The translations under genes and the position numbers were made by a program. Below the pieces are notes generated by a model. It did not search any database. It saw only the letters and a list, made by a program, of their open reading frames with translations, and was not told the DNA's origin. DNA of 64,000 nucleotides, from the IMG/VR virus record IMGVR_UViG_3300036900_000443, positions 1-64,000 of that record; one strand, written 5' to 3'. This DNA is from a virus. Below are positions 34,784-41,331 of this stretch, in pieces (within the stretch, counting starts at the first letter, position 1; every line of letters begins with the position of its first letter).

Positions 34784-35053
34784 ATGACACAAATGGAACA
34801 AACCATCACCCGCAACCTGCTCACGCATCAGGTTGGTTATCAAATCTTCTGCCCACGCTGCCAGGCTGTGCTGGACGTTCGCTCCGCCGTGAGCCTGGAC
34901 GTCTACGACGGCGAAAAACTAGCAGCCACAAAAGCCTTCTGCGCCAAGTGCTGGGCGAAACAAGGCGCCGGCATCACCGAGCGACTCGAGACCAAGGGAT
35001 TAACCGTAAAAATAACCGACGGCCGCACGCTCTTCACGGAGAAACGAGTATGA
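34784..35053 (+). CDS. Zinc-ribbon early protein (89 aa)
   Basis: FCPRCQAVLDVRSAVSLDVY and FCAKCWAKQG give a CxxC...CxxC zinc ribbon with about 40 residues between. The start context is AAGGAACACACACATG. The next gene overlaps its stop (ATGA). Such small zinc proteins are frequent in phage early regions; no partner is evident. Confidence 0.7.
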   Translation: MTQMEQTITRNLLTHQVGYQIFCPRCQAVLDVRSAVSLDVYDGEKLAATKAFCAKCWAKQGAGITERLETKGLTVKITDGRTLFTEKRV

Positions 35054-35268
35054 GTAAAACCGATCAAGAGCGCATCGTGCGCGAGCTCTTGAACGGCGCC
35101 CGCACCGCGCTGCTCCAAAAGCTACCAAATATCCCAGACGGCTGGGATGGCCACGAACTGAGGCAGTGGGTAGCCGATTATTTCACCTGGCAAACGACAG
35201 CGCTCCTGCGCTCCGACCGCCGGCGCTTAAGCGACTACAAACAAATGGTCCTTACACGCAACCTCTAA
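35050..35268 (+). CDS. Small helical early protein (72 aa)
   Basis: MSKTDQERIVRELLNGARTA begins with a four-base overlap with the upstream stop, so it is probably coupled. The protein is soluble and helical (WDGHELRQWVADYFTWQTTA). I do not recognise it. Confidence 0.65.
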   Translation: MSKTDQERIVRELLNGARTALLQKLPNIPDGWDGHELRQWVADYFTWQTTALLRSDRRRLSDYKQMVLTRNL

Positions 35269-35349
35269 AGCCACGAAATCCGGTACGCAACAGGTAGGGC
35301 ACTCATCGGTGCCTCTCCTGATGCAGATCGCATCAGAAAGCACACACAC

Positions 35350-35577
35350 ATGACACACACAGAAACTCCCGCCAGCTACAAGGCAGGCGTCAAGACGGCC
35401 GGCGATACCGATTGGGTTTATAACGGCCTACGCTTCGCAACGGAGGAACAAGCCAAAGACTACGCCATCGATCTAGCTTGGCGCTGGACCTCCGTGAATG
35501 ATTGGACCGTGACACCGTCCGATGAGCTCGTCAATTGCGACGCAAACGGCAGGCTGATCCGTACGGAGGCAAACTAA
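35350..35577 (+). CDS. Conserved small phage protein (75 aa)
   Basis: Start context GCACACACACATG. The centre (YNGLRFATEEQAKDYAIDLA, then WRWTSVNDWTVTPSD) matches a small conserved protein found across tailed phages without known function. Two short hairpins (near 35296-35312 and 35318-35334) precede it. Its stop overlaps the next start (TAATG). Confidence 0.7.
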   Translation: MTHTETPASYKAGVKTAGDTDWVYNGLRFATEEQAKDYAIDLAWRWTSVNDWTVTPSDELVNCDANGRLIRTEAN

Positions 35578-35771
35578 TGGACTTCACGTTTGTCAACTGC
35601 GGCAGCCTCTGGTTGCTGCAGCCCGAAACAGAAGCCGCCAACGATTGGGTGGCCGAGCACCTGCCCGAAGATGTCCTGACCTGGGGTTCTTCGATCGCCG
35701 TCGAACCTCGCTATGTTGCCGACATCGCCGTCGGCATACAAAGCGACGGCTTAACAGTGGAAGCAGCATAG
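35577..35771 (+). CDS. Conserved small phage protein (64 aa)
   Basis: MDFTFVNCGSLWLLQPETEA, then NDWVAEHLPED, belongs to a small family often found beside the preceding one. The start overlaps the previous stop by one base (TAATG). Acidic, soluble, without known function. Confidence 0.65.
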   Translation: MDFTFVNCGSLWLLQPETEAANDWVAEHLPEDVLTWGSSIAVEPRYVADIAVGIQSDGLTVEAA

Positions 35772-35845
35772 CCGAGTAATCGAACCGGGAGCATCGCTGG
35801 AGCGCGGTGCCGACGGCCCGACGATTCGGGAGGAAAGACACACAC

Positions 35846-36349
35846 ATGCAAACTACCAAGCAACTCGCCTCGCCCGTCGGAGGCGAGCTCTCTGTCACTG
35901 CCACGGACGGCACACACGCACGCGTAACGTTCCGTAATGCCACCGTCTATCGCAACAATTGGGACGGCAGCTTTCACCTGCACAAAACCGCGGCCGGTTG
36001 GGCTCTCTGGAACCACCACAAAGACGGCAACCTGACCGCCACCACACCCTACGAACAGCGCTATCAGTGCCTGTATGTAAGCGGCAAGTGGAACGGCACG
36101 AAACACGTCGAAGCTTCGAATGCTGCTCGCGAGTCACTGCTTCAGAAGTTTACACCCCTGGCGATCGCCGCGCTCGATACCGAGCTGCTGCTCACCGCCG
36201 AGTTCGAACACGTCCACAAAAAAATCGAGATTGCCCAAGCACGTCTCAAGCAACTAGCCGAAGAGGCTGCGGCTGAGCAGCGTAACCTGGATAAGCTCGG
36301 TGACCAGCTGTCCATTCTCATCACTCTCAGCAAGCGAGAGGTCGCCTAA
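35846..36349 (+). CDS. Early protein with C-terminal coiled coil (167 aa)
   Basis: The ATG at 35846 is preceded by GGAGGAAAGACACACAC, a strong ribosome-binding site followed by the CACACATG context. Residues 1-95 look strand-rich (ARVTFRNATVYRNNWDGSF); residues 105-160 form a coiled coil (KKIEIAQARLKQLAEEAAAE). No family recognised; a multimeric early regulator or structural helper is possible. Confidence 0.65.
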   Translation: MQTTKQLASPVGGELSVTATDGTHARVTFRNATVYRNNWDGSFHLHKTAAGWALWNHHKDGNLTATTPYEQRYQCLYVSGKWNGTKHVEASNAARESLLQKFTPLAIAALDTELLLTAEFEHVHKKIEIAQARLKQLAEEAAAEQRNLDKLGDQLSILITLSKREVA

Positions 36350-36357
36350 CATAGAAC

Positions 36358-36380
36358 GGGGCGGCTTAGCCGGCCGCCCC
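36358..36380. terminator. Perfect eight-pair GC hairpin between early genes
   Basis: GGGGCGGC (36358-36365) and GCCGCCCC (36373-36380) flank a seven-base loop. There is no T-run, so it may be a partial terminator or a mRNA-stabilising stem between 36349 and the next start at 36398. Confidence 0.4.
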
Positions 36381-36397
36381 CAGAATAGGGAACACAC

Positions 36398-36625
36398 ATG
36401 AACTATTACTTCGCCTACATTGAAAACCGTACCGTCAGCCGGAAGCGTGGCGAAAGCGTAGGCAGCCGCTTCTGCGGGCACCACCACAACACCCGACAGG
36501 AAGCTGAGCGCTGCTCGTACGAGCTCTGGCGCAAGGCATTCGGCAAGAACTTCGACGACATCGCAGTGCATAATCCCAACTACCGGCCGCGCACGCAGGA
36601 GGTGAAGGACGATGAGACAGACTGA
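36398..36625 (+). CDS. Small early protein with CGHHHN motif (75 aa)
   Basis: Start context AGGGAACACACATG. The middle (VGSRFCGHHHNTRQEAERCS) has Cys and His that could bind a metal, followed by a helical and acidic C-terminus. Overlaps the next gene by 14 bases. No family recognised. Confidence 0.6.
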   Translation: MNYYFAYIENRTVSRKRGESVGSRFCGHHHNTRQEAERCSYELWRKAFGKNFDDIAVHNPNYRPRTQEVKDDETD

Positions 36626-36812
36626 ACTGTTTATCACCGGCCGGCCGGGCGCCTGGAAAATCGAAACACATACGCTCGACGGCGAAGCACGCAGCTATAT
36701 CGATACCTGCGAACTGAGTGCCGACGAACTGCGCCAAGAGATTTGGAACTGGTACGGCGACAGCGTCGACCAAGTCACCATCAGTGAAGACGAATCAGAA
36801 AATCTACCCTAA
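36612..36812 (+). CDS. Small acidic early protein (66 aa)
   Basis: MRQTELFITGRPGAWKIETH is followed by an acidic C-terminus (DQVTISEDESENLP). GGAGG occurs just before the start within the upstream gene. Soluble, unknown function. Confidence 0.55.
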   Translation: MRQTELFITGRPGAWKIETHTLDGEARSYIDTCELSADELRQEIWNWYGDSVDQVTISEDESENLP

Positions 36813-36827
36813 AGGAAAAACACACAC

Positions 36828-37067
36828 ATGAACACACAAGAAACCGACCGACTCCGGGCCATTCGCCAGGAGCTCTGCGAAATGGAGCAGGGCGAAGAGA
36901 AGCTGATCGAGAACCGACGAGTACGCCGGCTCAGTCAGAACCTCACGGAATTTGAACTAGTAGGCCTGAATGTACCACCGCAAGACCTCGCCGAAGCGGA
37001 GGCGCTGCTGAGCGATCCAACGCTAGCCGCCCCGTACGTGCGCCAGGAGGAGCAGCATGGCCTATAG
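36828..37067 (+). CDS. Small helical early protein (79 aa)
   Basis: Start context AAAGGAAAAACACACACATG. Highly charged helices (RLRAIRQELCEMEQGEEKLI) fill the protein. It overlaps the following gene by 11 bases. Unknown function. Confidence 0.6.
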   Translation: MNTQETDRLRAIRQELCEMEQGEEKLIENRRVRRLSQNLTEFELVGLNVPPQDLAEAEALLSDPTLAAPYVRQEEQHGL

Positions 37068-37275
37068 ACATATCCATCGAGCCATCACCGCCAAGTCAGA
37101 AGACAGAAGCTGGACTGCCTGCATTACTCCGGAGGAGTGCGCAGCATATCCAACGCGACAGAATGCGCACGGCAACATCGTGCGCGTAGATTGGTGCGAT
37201 TGCGGCGCCCGCCGGCTCACCGAGATCAATCAGCACTGGCATAACCAAGGCCCCTGGATGGGAGCCGAGGAATGA
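37057..37275 (+). CDS. Small Cys-containing early protein (72 aa)
   Basis: The sequence HGNIVRVDWCDCGARRLTEI is like conserved phage proteins with a WCxCGA zinc-type turn. GGAGGAG within the upstream gene acts as ribosome-binding site. It overlaps the next start. Unknown function. Confidence 0.6.
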   Translation: MAYRHIHRAITAKSEDRSWTACITPEECAAYPTRQNAHGNIVRVDWCDCGARRLTEINQHWHNQGPWMGAEE

Positions 37276-37472
37276 ATCCAATGATCGACGAACTAAAACG
37301 CTATTGGTTCCGACTGCTCTGCTTGGCGCTGGCAAGCGTAGCTGTCTGGTTCTCGTACGGATACCATCGCTACGCTGCCCTGCCCACCGTCAACGGCGTG
37401 CTCGATACGCGCACCGGCATTTGGATCAAACCTCACGTGGAAGATCGCAGCACGCCGGCACCGCAACGATAA
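37272..37472 (+). CDS. Small single-pass membrane protein (66 aa)
   Basis: One hydrophobic segment (FRLLCLALASVAVWFSYGY, residues about 14-32) follows a short charged N-terminus. The remainder is soluble. It starts within the stop of the previous gene (ATGA) and is last in this early block, just before a hairpin. Membrane location is clear; role is not. Confidence 0.6.
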   Translation: MNPMIDELKRYWFRLLCLALASVAVWFSYGYHRYAALPTVNGVLDTRTGIWIKPHVEDRSTPAPQR

Positions 37473-37521
37473 GCACCCCGAAGAGAGCGCGTCGAGCGGG
37501 ATACTACAAAACAACTAGTGA

Positions 37522-37541
37522 GCGGCGCCCCAAAGCGCCGC
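37522..37541. terminator. Bidirectional hairpin between convergent genes
   Basis: GCGGCGC (37522-37528) and GCGCCGC (37535-37541) form a perfect seven-pair stem with loop CCCAAA. It lies between the end of the rightward block (37472) and the 3' end of the leftward regulator (37576). Downstream T content is modest in both directions. Confidence 0.55.
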
Positions 37542-37575
37542 GCCTATTTCTAGAATATTTCCTCCCTGTTTGTCT

Positions 37576-37863
37576 TCAATCCCGCTCGGCTGCCAGCAAA
37601 AGCTGCAACACCTCCTTCAAATGATTCCGCTTCGACGAGGAGCGAACCAAGCGCATCAACCAAAATGCACACTCCCACTCCGCCGGCGTATGCGGCGCGT
37701 CCGCCCGCGTAGCAGCCCGGCGATCGCGCAGATAGTAACGTAATGCCCGGCGGATTAACTCCTCAACCGGTAACCCTTGCGCCGCGGCAAACGCCTTAAT
37801 TCGATTGCGTTCTTCTCGCCGAATCCGAGCGCACGGCAAGCGTACGAATGTATTGTGTTTCAT
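37576..37863 (-). CDS. Ribbon-helix-helix-type DNA-binding protein (95 aa)
   Basis: The N-terminal half has the pattern of an Arc/CopG ribbon-helix-helix protein: a strand (TFVRLPCARI), then two helices (RREERNRIKAFAAAQGL and VEELIRRALRYYL). A further helical C-terminus follows. It is the only minus-strand gene in the early block, is preceded by the CACACACATG context, and has a perfect 14-base palindrome 29 bases upstream of its start, so it is the best candidate for an autoregulated repressor of the phage. No classical CI-like gene was found. Confidence 0.65.
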   Translation of the reverse strand: MKHNTFVRLPCARIRREERNRIKAFAAAQGLPVEELIRRALRYYLRDRRAATRADAPHTPAEWECAFWLMRLVRSSSKRNHLKEVLQLLLAAERD

Positions 37864-37891
37864 GTGTGTGTTGGCTCATCCGAATTACTTC

Positions 37892-37905
37892 TAGTTCTAG
37901 AACTA
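37892..37905. promoter_or_regulatory. Perfect palindrome TAGTTCTAGAACTA, operator candidate
   Basis: It lies 29 bases upstream of the ribbon-helix-helix gene, the usual place for autoregulation. The core TTCTAGAA recurs at 37548-37555, just past the 3' end of the same gene. Ribbon-helix-helix dimers bind such short symmetric sites; binding is inferred. Confidence 0.55.
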
Positions 37906-38015
37906 CACCAGAACCACCCCCCACTCAGTACCATTGGCAAGATTGGCAAAAGTCCGCCAAATCAAGCGCTCGATAATCCGCCAAGAAATAATTACAGGTC
38001 TGTTAGGGTTCGCTG

Positions 38016-38044
38016 TTGAATTCGTACTGGGACTAGCTTATGAT
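38016..38044 (+). promoter_or_regulatory. Sigma-70-like promoter
   Basis: TTGAAT (38016-38021), a 17-base gap and TATGAT (38039-38044) match the consensus in five of six positions each. It would drive the rightward genes starting at 38306, with a leader of about 250 bases. The ATTGGCAA repeats lie 70-80 bases upstream. Confidence 0.65.
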
Positions 38045-38305
38045 TCAAAAATGAATACATGCCTGGGGGGCCGCTGAGCGCGAATCGTGTACCTGCCAGG
38101 ACCTGATTTCAGTACAAAATGTCCCGTGAAAAACAGACCCATTCTGTTCTTTAAAGCAGTCAAACCTGCAGCCATGCGGCTGACCCCACCCCGAACGCCC
38201 CCGCTTTTCGCAGACATTGGGAAAAAAATTGAGGTCCATCGAGCCTTAATGGGCCCCGCACTGCATTCCTCCCCAGATGTACCAACTAAAAACAGTAGAA
38301 AAAGC

Positions 38306-38599
38306 ATGAAAAAGAAACTCACTCGTGGTCCGATCTTGTTATCGAACCCTAATACACACCTCCCAGGCCTGCGGTCTGAAGAGGTGTCGGTATTCGCGTA
38401 TCGTCCTGCCGCCAATGGGCAGCGTGCGCAATTCGTTAGCTGGCAAAACGATGTTCTGCAGAACCATGATTTCGAACATTTCATTCGCGCCTTTCCTGCC
38501 CTTCTCGAGCAGCACGTCGAGCACGCCAAGCCGCGCCGCAAGGCCGCCGTACGCGAGCTGCTCGCGGTGATCCGCCGCTATACCGGCACCTACAAATGA
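38306..38599 (+). CDS. Unknown early protein (97 aa)
   Basis: The start MKKKLTRGPILLSNPNTHLP at 38306 is chosen over an in-frame ATG at 38087 because the extra 70 residues are low in quality and overlap the promoter leader. The C-terminal half is helical and basic (FPALLEQHVEHAKPRRKAAV). Overlaps the next start. Function unknown. Confidence 0.6.
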   Translation: MKKKLTRGPILLSNPNTHLPGLRSEEVSVFAYRPAANGQRAQFVSWQNDVLQNHDFEHFIRAFPALLEQHVEHAKPRRKAAVRELLAVIRRYTGTYK

Positions 38600-38826
38600 G
38601 CCGGCGCCTATTGCGCCCCGGATGTCCTGGTGCTACCGATGCACAAAAGCAGACAGAATCTTTGCGCCAGGAGCTAAGCGCCATCAAAACCCTGCGCCGC
38701 TTGAGTGAGCTAAGCACCTCGCCGGCACTCCAAGCACATCACCACGAAATCGCCACGCGGCAAGAGCGTATCGAGCAAGAGTTGGCCGAGCGCCACCGCC
38801 TGTGGCTCGAGAGCCGAGAACCATGA
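38596..38826 (+). CDS. Small helical protein (76 aa)
   Basis: Starts in the stop of the preceding gene (ATGAG). Charged helices (LRQELSAIKTLRRLSELS; ATRQERIEQELAERHRLWL) suggest a coiled coil. It overlaps the next gene by four bases. Unknown function. Confidence 0.6.
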   Translation: MSRRLLRPGCPGATDAQKQTESLRQELSAIKTLRRLSELSTSPALQAHHHEIATRQERIEQELAERHRLWLESREP

Positions 38827-39104
38827 AGACCCTCTGGAGCTTTGCCTTGGGACATCCGATCGCCGGCGAAGCGGGATTGGAATTTGTGCAGCACGCAGGG
38901 CCGATGCCGGCCGAGCGCATCCGCCAGTTGGTAGGCGGAGACTACGAACTACTACCGCTGCGCGACAGCACCTGCCTCGCGCTACGCACAGAGCGTGAGG
39001 GATTAGAACCGAACCCGCACTACCCTGGCTTGACGGGGCCCATCCTGGTCGGCAAGCTGGTCGGGGAAGACTTCGTAGGAGTCCTCGGAATCGAAACAGA
39101 ATGA
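38823..39104 (+). CDS. DUF3846-like small protein (93 aa)
   Basis: The segments RIRQLVGGDYELLPLRDSTC and LNPHYPG-like GLEPNPHYPGLTGPILVGK resemble the DUF3846 family, small phage and plasmid proteins with the order VGGxxE, L, NxxxxxLPxN, GxxxxG. The ATG at 38823 overlaps the upstream stop. No function is known; some members resemble antirestriction genes in context only. Confidence 0.55.
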   Translation: MKTLWSFALGHPIAGEAGLEFVQHAGPMPAERIRQLVGGDYELLPLRDSTCLALRTEREGLEPNPHYPGLTGPILVGKLVGEDFVGVLGIETE

Positions 39105-39304
39105 AGACGGACGAAAGCGTAAAGAAATATTGGGTGAGTTGGAATAGTACGAGCGGACCGTGCACGGTGCAGGTAGACGTGAGCCCGCAAGGCAACATCG
39201 TGTGGACGGCGCCACTACTCATGCGCTTCCGCGGACAGCCCTTCTCGCGCTTAGAAGCCTGGCTGAAACTTAATTTGTTCGATGCCCGCATCGAGCCACT
39301 GTGA
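39101..39304 (+). CDS. Small early protein (67 aa)
   Basis: MKTDESVKKYWVSWNSTSGP begins in the stop of the previous gene (ATGA). Strand-rich (CTVQVDVSPQGNIVWTAPLL). It overlaps the next gene by four bases. Unknown function. Confidence 0.6.
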   Translation: MKTDESVKKYWVSWNSTSGPCTVQVDVSPQGNIVWTAPLLMRFRGQPFSRLEAWLKLNLFDARIEPL

Positions 39305-39585
39305 AGCCGCTCGAAAATCCGGCCGCCTTTAATGCCTGGCTCGAGAGCATGCTGCCCCGAGCGGTGGATCAAAGCATGGCCATGAGTCTCGGGAAGCTGC
39401 GTAAGACCTGCACGCAAGCCGTCCACTCGATTCAGGGGAAACTCCCCTGCAGCTATCCGCTCGAGCTGCAGGTGCCGGTAGCCTTTGCCTCCATCGGTGC
39501 GCTGTATAGCCGGCTCGGCTGGAAGCTGCCGCCTCCCAAGGAAATCTGGGACATCTTCGACGGCAAGAAGCCCATTCCCTGGTAA
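39301..39585 (+). CDS. Early protein (94 aa)
   Basis: Begins at a GTG overlapping the upstream stop (GTGA). Mixed helical sequence (FNAWLESMLPRAVDQSMAMS) and a C-terminus rich in Trp and Pro. Last gene before a hairpin and a long non-coding block. Unknown function. Confidence 0.6.
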   Translation: MKPLENPAAFNAWLESMLPRAVDQSMAMSLGKLRKTCTQAVHSIQGKLPCSYPLELQVPVAFASIGALYSRLGWKLPPPKEIWDIFDGKKPIPW

Positions 39586-39602
39586 ATCCATTCCCGTACA
39601 GA

Positions 39603-39623
39603 GCACCACCTAATCGGTGGTGC
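39603..39623 (+). terminator. Hairpin terminator after the early block
   Basis: GCACCACC (39603-39610), loop TAATC and GGTGGTGC (39616-39623) make a perfect eight-pair stem, followed by CCGTATTCTTTCT. It directly follows the gene ending at 39585 and is flanked by CCGTACA copies at 39594-39600 and 39656-39662. Confidence 0.65.
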
Positions 39624-40260
39624 CCGTATTCTTTCTGTACAGGCTTGCTTCGATTCCGTACAAGGGTGTACAACAGCGTTGGTGGCATTTCACGGCGATC
39701 CTCAGGATGCAAAAGCTGGCACCCAGATGAGTAGACTTCCGTTCCAGCAAACAGGATTCGGTTTAGAAAGCGCCCGCATGTCTGACTGCCTTCCAGCCTT
39801 AAGCAGGACACTGGCAGGAGCGACGGACTTCTGTGTTGATGTAAACGCCCTCCTCGAATTGAAGGCCGACCGGGGAGAGGATAAGGCAGCGGGTAATACC
39901 GATGGTCAGCTTCTATCAGGAGATGTATACAACAGAACGTGTCTTGCCGGCTACGCTCTCGCTGCCGGCAGCCTTGCTTCGCAGCTAGTGTCTATCACGC
40001 TTTTAATCGCCGGTATATAGCACCGGCCTCTCTAGCTTCGAAGCATCGCCTCACGCTCTCGTCACGCTGTATACGCCTTCAAGGGCGGGACGCTGTCTTT
40101 TATTTTCTCGCCCTAGCAGAATTCCTAGCCGTATCAACGGTACCTAAATCCCCACAATTCTCTTCTATCGACGTGTTGATTCTGTTAGGCTTACAAGTGC
40201 AGAGTGTGATAATCGGGACCTATAGGGACCAATAGCAACCGAAATACGTACTGGATCCGT

Positions 40261-40288
40261 CTAGTCTTGTACAGAAACGAAAGACTAG
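40261..40288. promoter_or_regulatory. Inverted repeat around TGTACAGAAACG
   Basis: CTAGTCTT and AAGACTAG are perfect eight-base arms around a core containing TGTACAGAAACG (40268-40279). The same 12-mer occurs at 40727-40738 before the RuvC-like gene. TTGTAC here with a 17-base gap to TTAAAG could also serve as a weak promoter for the gene at 40410. Confidence 0.5.
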
Positions 40289-40409
40289 ATTAAAGTAAAC
40301 AAAGCAGTAAACCAAACAAAACAAACGAGAGTACCAAACAACTGATTCCCGTGTCAGGGAGGAGCAAAGGATTGAGGGCACGGGGACCACTATAGGAGCA
40401 GAGATAGGA

Positions 40410-40709
40410 ATGGCTAGTCCAGCAAAGAAAGAAGAGTCGACAGAACTCCGCCGATGTTTGAATAAAGATGAAGCAGCCCGCTTCCTGGGCGTAACGCGAC
40501 GACTGCTGTCTGACTTGATTCGAACCAAACGCATACCTACCGTACGAGTATCTTCGGCGGTGGTCTTGCTCGAGATCAAAGAGCTCGACAAGTTTATCGC
40601 CGACCACGCCACGTACGAAGTGCCGGCACCGCCGCATATACCGAAACGGAAAGCGGTAAAGCCACTCGTCAAGACGCGCTCGAAGCGAACCAAGGCTTTG
40701 AAGTTGTAG
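40410..40709 (+). CDS. HTH_17 (excisionase-like) DNA-binding protein (99 aa)
   Basis: Residues about 16-63 (CLNKDEAARFLGVTRRLLSD, LIRTKRIPTVRVSSAV, LLEIKELDKFIADH) follow the MerR/Xis-type helix-turn-helix of excisionase family DNA-binding proteins. A basic C-terminal tail (KTRSKRTKALKL) adds DNA contacts. It sits just after the A-rich block and before the resolvase gene. It could be an excisionase, but the integrase is 13 kb away, so a replication or transcription role is equally likely. Confidence 0.7.
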   Translation: MASPAKKEESTELRRCLNKDEAARFLGVTRRLLSDLIRTKRIPTVRVSSAVVLLEIKELDKFIADHATYEVPAPPHIPKRKAVKPLVKTRSKRTKALKL

Positions 40710-40726
40710 GCTTTGGACTCGACGTG

Positions 40727-40738
40727 TGTACAGAAACG
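40727..40738 (+). promoter_or_regulatory. TGTACAGAAACG site before the resolvase gene
   Basis: Identical to the 12-mer at 40268-40279, 460 bases upstream, and related to GTACGGAAAC in the early promoter. It lies 30 bases before the RuvC-like start. Binding protein unknown. Confidence 0.5.
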
Positions 40739-40767
40739 CTCCATACTAGGGGAGCGGAGAGTGGAAT

Positions 40768-41241
40768 ATGCTCCTGGCGGTCGACCCAGGGGAAACGGTT
40801 TCGGGTCTGGCGGTTCTCGAAGAGGACGGCGGCATCGTGTCGTTAGCCGTACAGCCGAACCCAGAGCTGCTCACCGTACTACGTCACATTCATCCGCCGG
40901 CTGAGCCGCGGCAACTCGTGCTTGAGGAAGTCTCGAGCTACGGCATGCGCGTGGGGCGCAGTATCTTTCACACCATCTACTATTCCGGCCGGCTGTGGGA
41001 GGCCGCCACCGCGGCCGGCCTGGACGTCTTCTTAGTCCCCCGGATTGTGGTGCGTCGCAACCTCGCCGGTAAGCTCAACAGCGGGGACAAGGACGTACGA
41101 CAAGCCGTCTTACGTCGTCGTCCCGAACTCGCTGGACATCCGGGCTTTGTCAGTCATGCTGTCCAAGCCCTTGGACTCGGGCTTGTGTTCCTTGACTACT
41201 CGCGCATCGGAGACGCCGACCGTTTTCGTTCCGCCGCGTAA
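40768..41241 (+). CDS. RuvC-like Holliday junction resolvase (157 aa)
   Basis: An RNase H-fold resolvase is indicated by LLAVDPGETVSGLAVL with Asp6, by LVLEEVSSYGM with Glu53/Glu54, and by the C-terminal VSHAVQALGLGL helix where RuvC has its last acidic residues; here Gln133 and His130 take those places, while Asp107 and Asp109 (NSGDKDVRQAV) may contribute. Phage resolvases cut branched DNA during recombination and before packaging. GGAG precedes the ATG. It ends 90 bases from the convergent primase-helicase gene. The altered last catalytic position should be checked against the family. Confidence 0.75.
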   Translation: MLLAVDPGETVSGLAVLEEDGGIVSLAVQPNPELLTVLRHIHPPAEPRQLVLEEVSSYGMRVGRSIFHTIYYSGRLWEAATAAGLDVFLVPRIVVRRNLAGKLNSGDKDVRQAVLRRRPELAGHPGFVSHAVQALGLGLVFLDYSRIGDADRFRSAA

Positions 41242-41331
41242 GCTGTTAAACTAAAAGACGAACATCTTTCTAAACCGGATGTTTTCATGTGTGTGTCGGG
41301 CCGATCGGGCAACTGGTCGGCCTGACTGTTT
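41242..41331. terminator. Convergent-gene spacer with hairpins
   Basis: Between the resolvase and the leftward primase-helicase are two inverted repeats: AACATC/GATGTT (near 41261-41283) and GGCCGA/TCGGCC (41300-41323). Both strands would end transcripts here. An orphan CACACACATG start context is present on the minus strand at 41288 (30-codon frame overlapping the resolvase), which I regard as a leftover rather than a gene. Confidence 0.5.

Larger units (their letters stand above)
37864..38305. promoter_or_regulatory. Intergenic control region between divergent genes
   Basis: About 440 bases without a convincing gene. It contains TAGTTCTAGAACTA (37892-37905), direct repeats ATTGGCAA at 37933-37940 and 37942-37949 with inverted GCCAA copies at 37956 and 37980, a sigma-70-like promoter at 38016-38044 and a long leader up to the next start. 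Frames on both strands (38038-38541 minus, for example) are shadows or low complexity. Confidence 0.55.
39586..40409. other. Long non-coding block, possible replication origin or regulatory RNA
   Basis: About 820 bases have no convincing gene; frames here (for example 39679-40020 plus) have poor composition. Features are the terminator at 39603, CCGTACA copies, a six-pair hairpin GCCGGT/ACCGGC at 40009-40027, repeats ATAGGGACCAATAGCAACC near 40227-40246, an inverted repeat CTAGTCTT/AAGACTAG (40261-40268, 40281-40288) around TGTACAGAAACG, and an unusually A-rich run at 40288-40335. Placement before DNA metabolism genes fits an origin, but no iterons of known type were recognised. Confidence 0.45.

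Noticed and set aside
34519-35268. 249-codon plus-strand frame over three small early genes
   Set aside because: Its first part is an out-of-frame reading of two zinc proteins; only the part from 35050 is used as a gene.
38038-38541. 167-codon minus-strand frame
   Set aside because: Antisense to the promoter leader and the gene at 38306; Cys/Ser/Phe-rich shadow composition.
39679-40020. 113-codon plus-strand frame in the non-coding block
   Set aside because: No ribosome-binding site, no domain pattern and irregular composition; kept as part of the non-coding block.
41199-41288. 30-codon minus-strand frame behind a CACACACATG context
   Set aside because: Too short, antisense to the resolvase end, and without any pattern; the start context may be a remnant.
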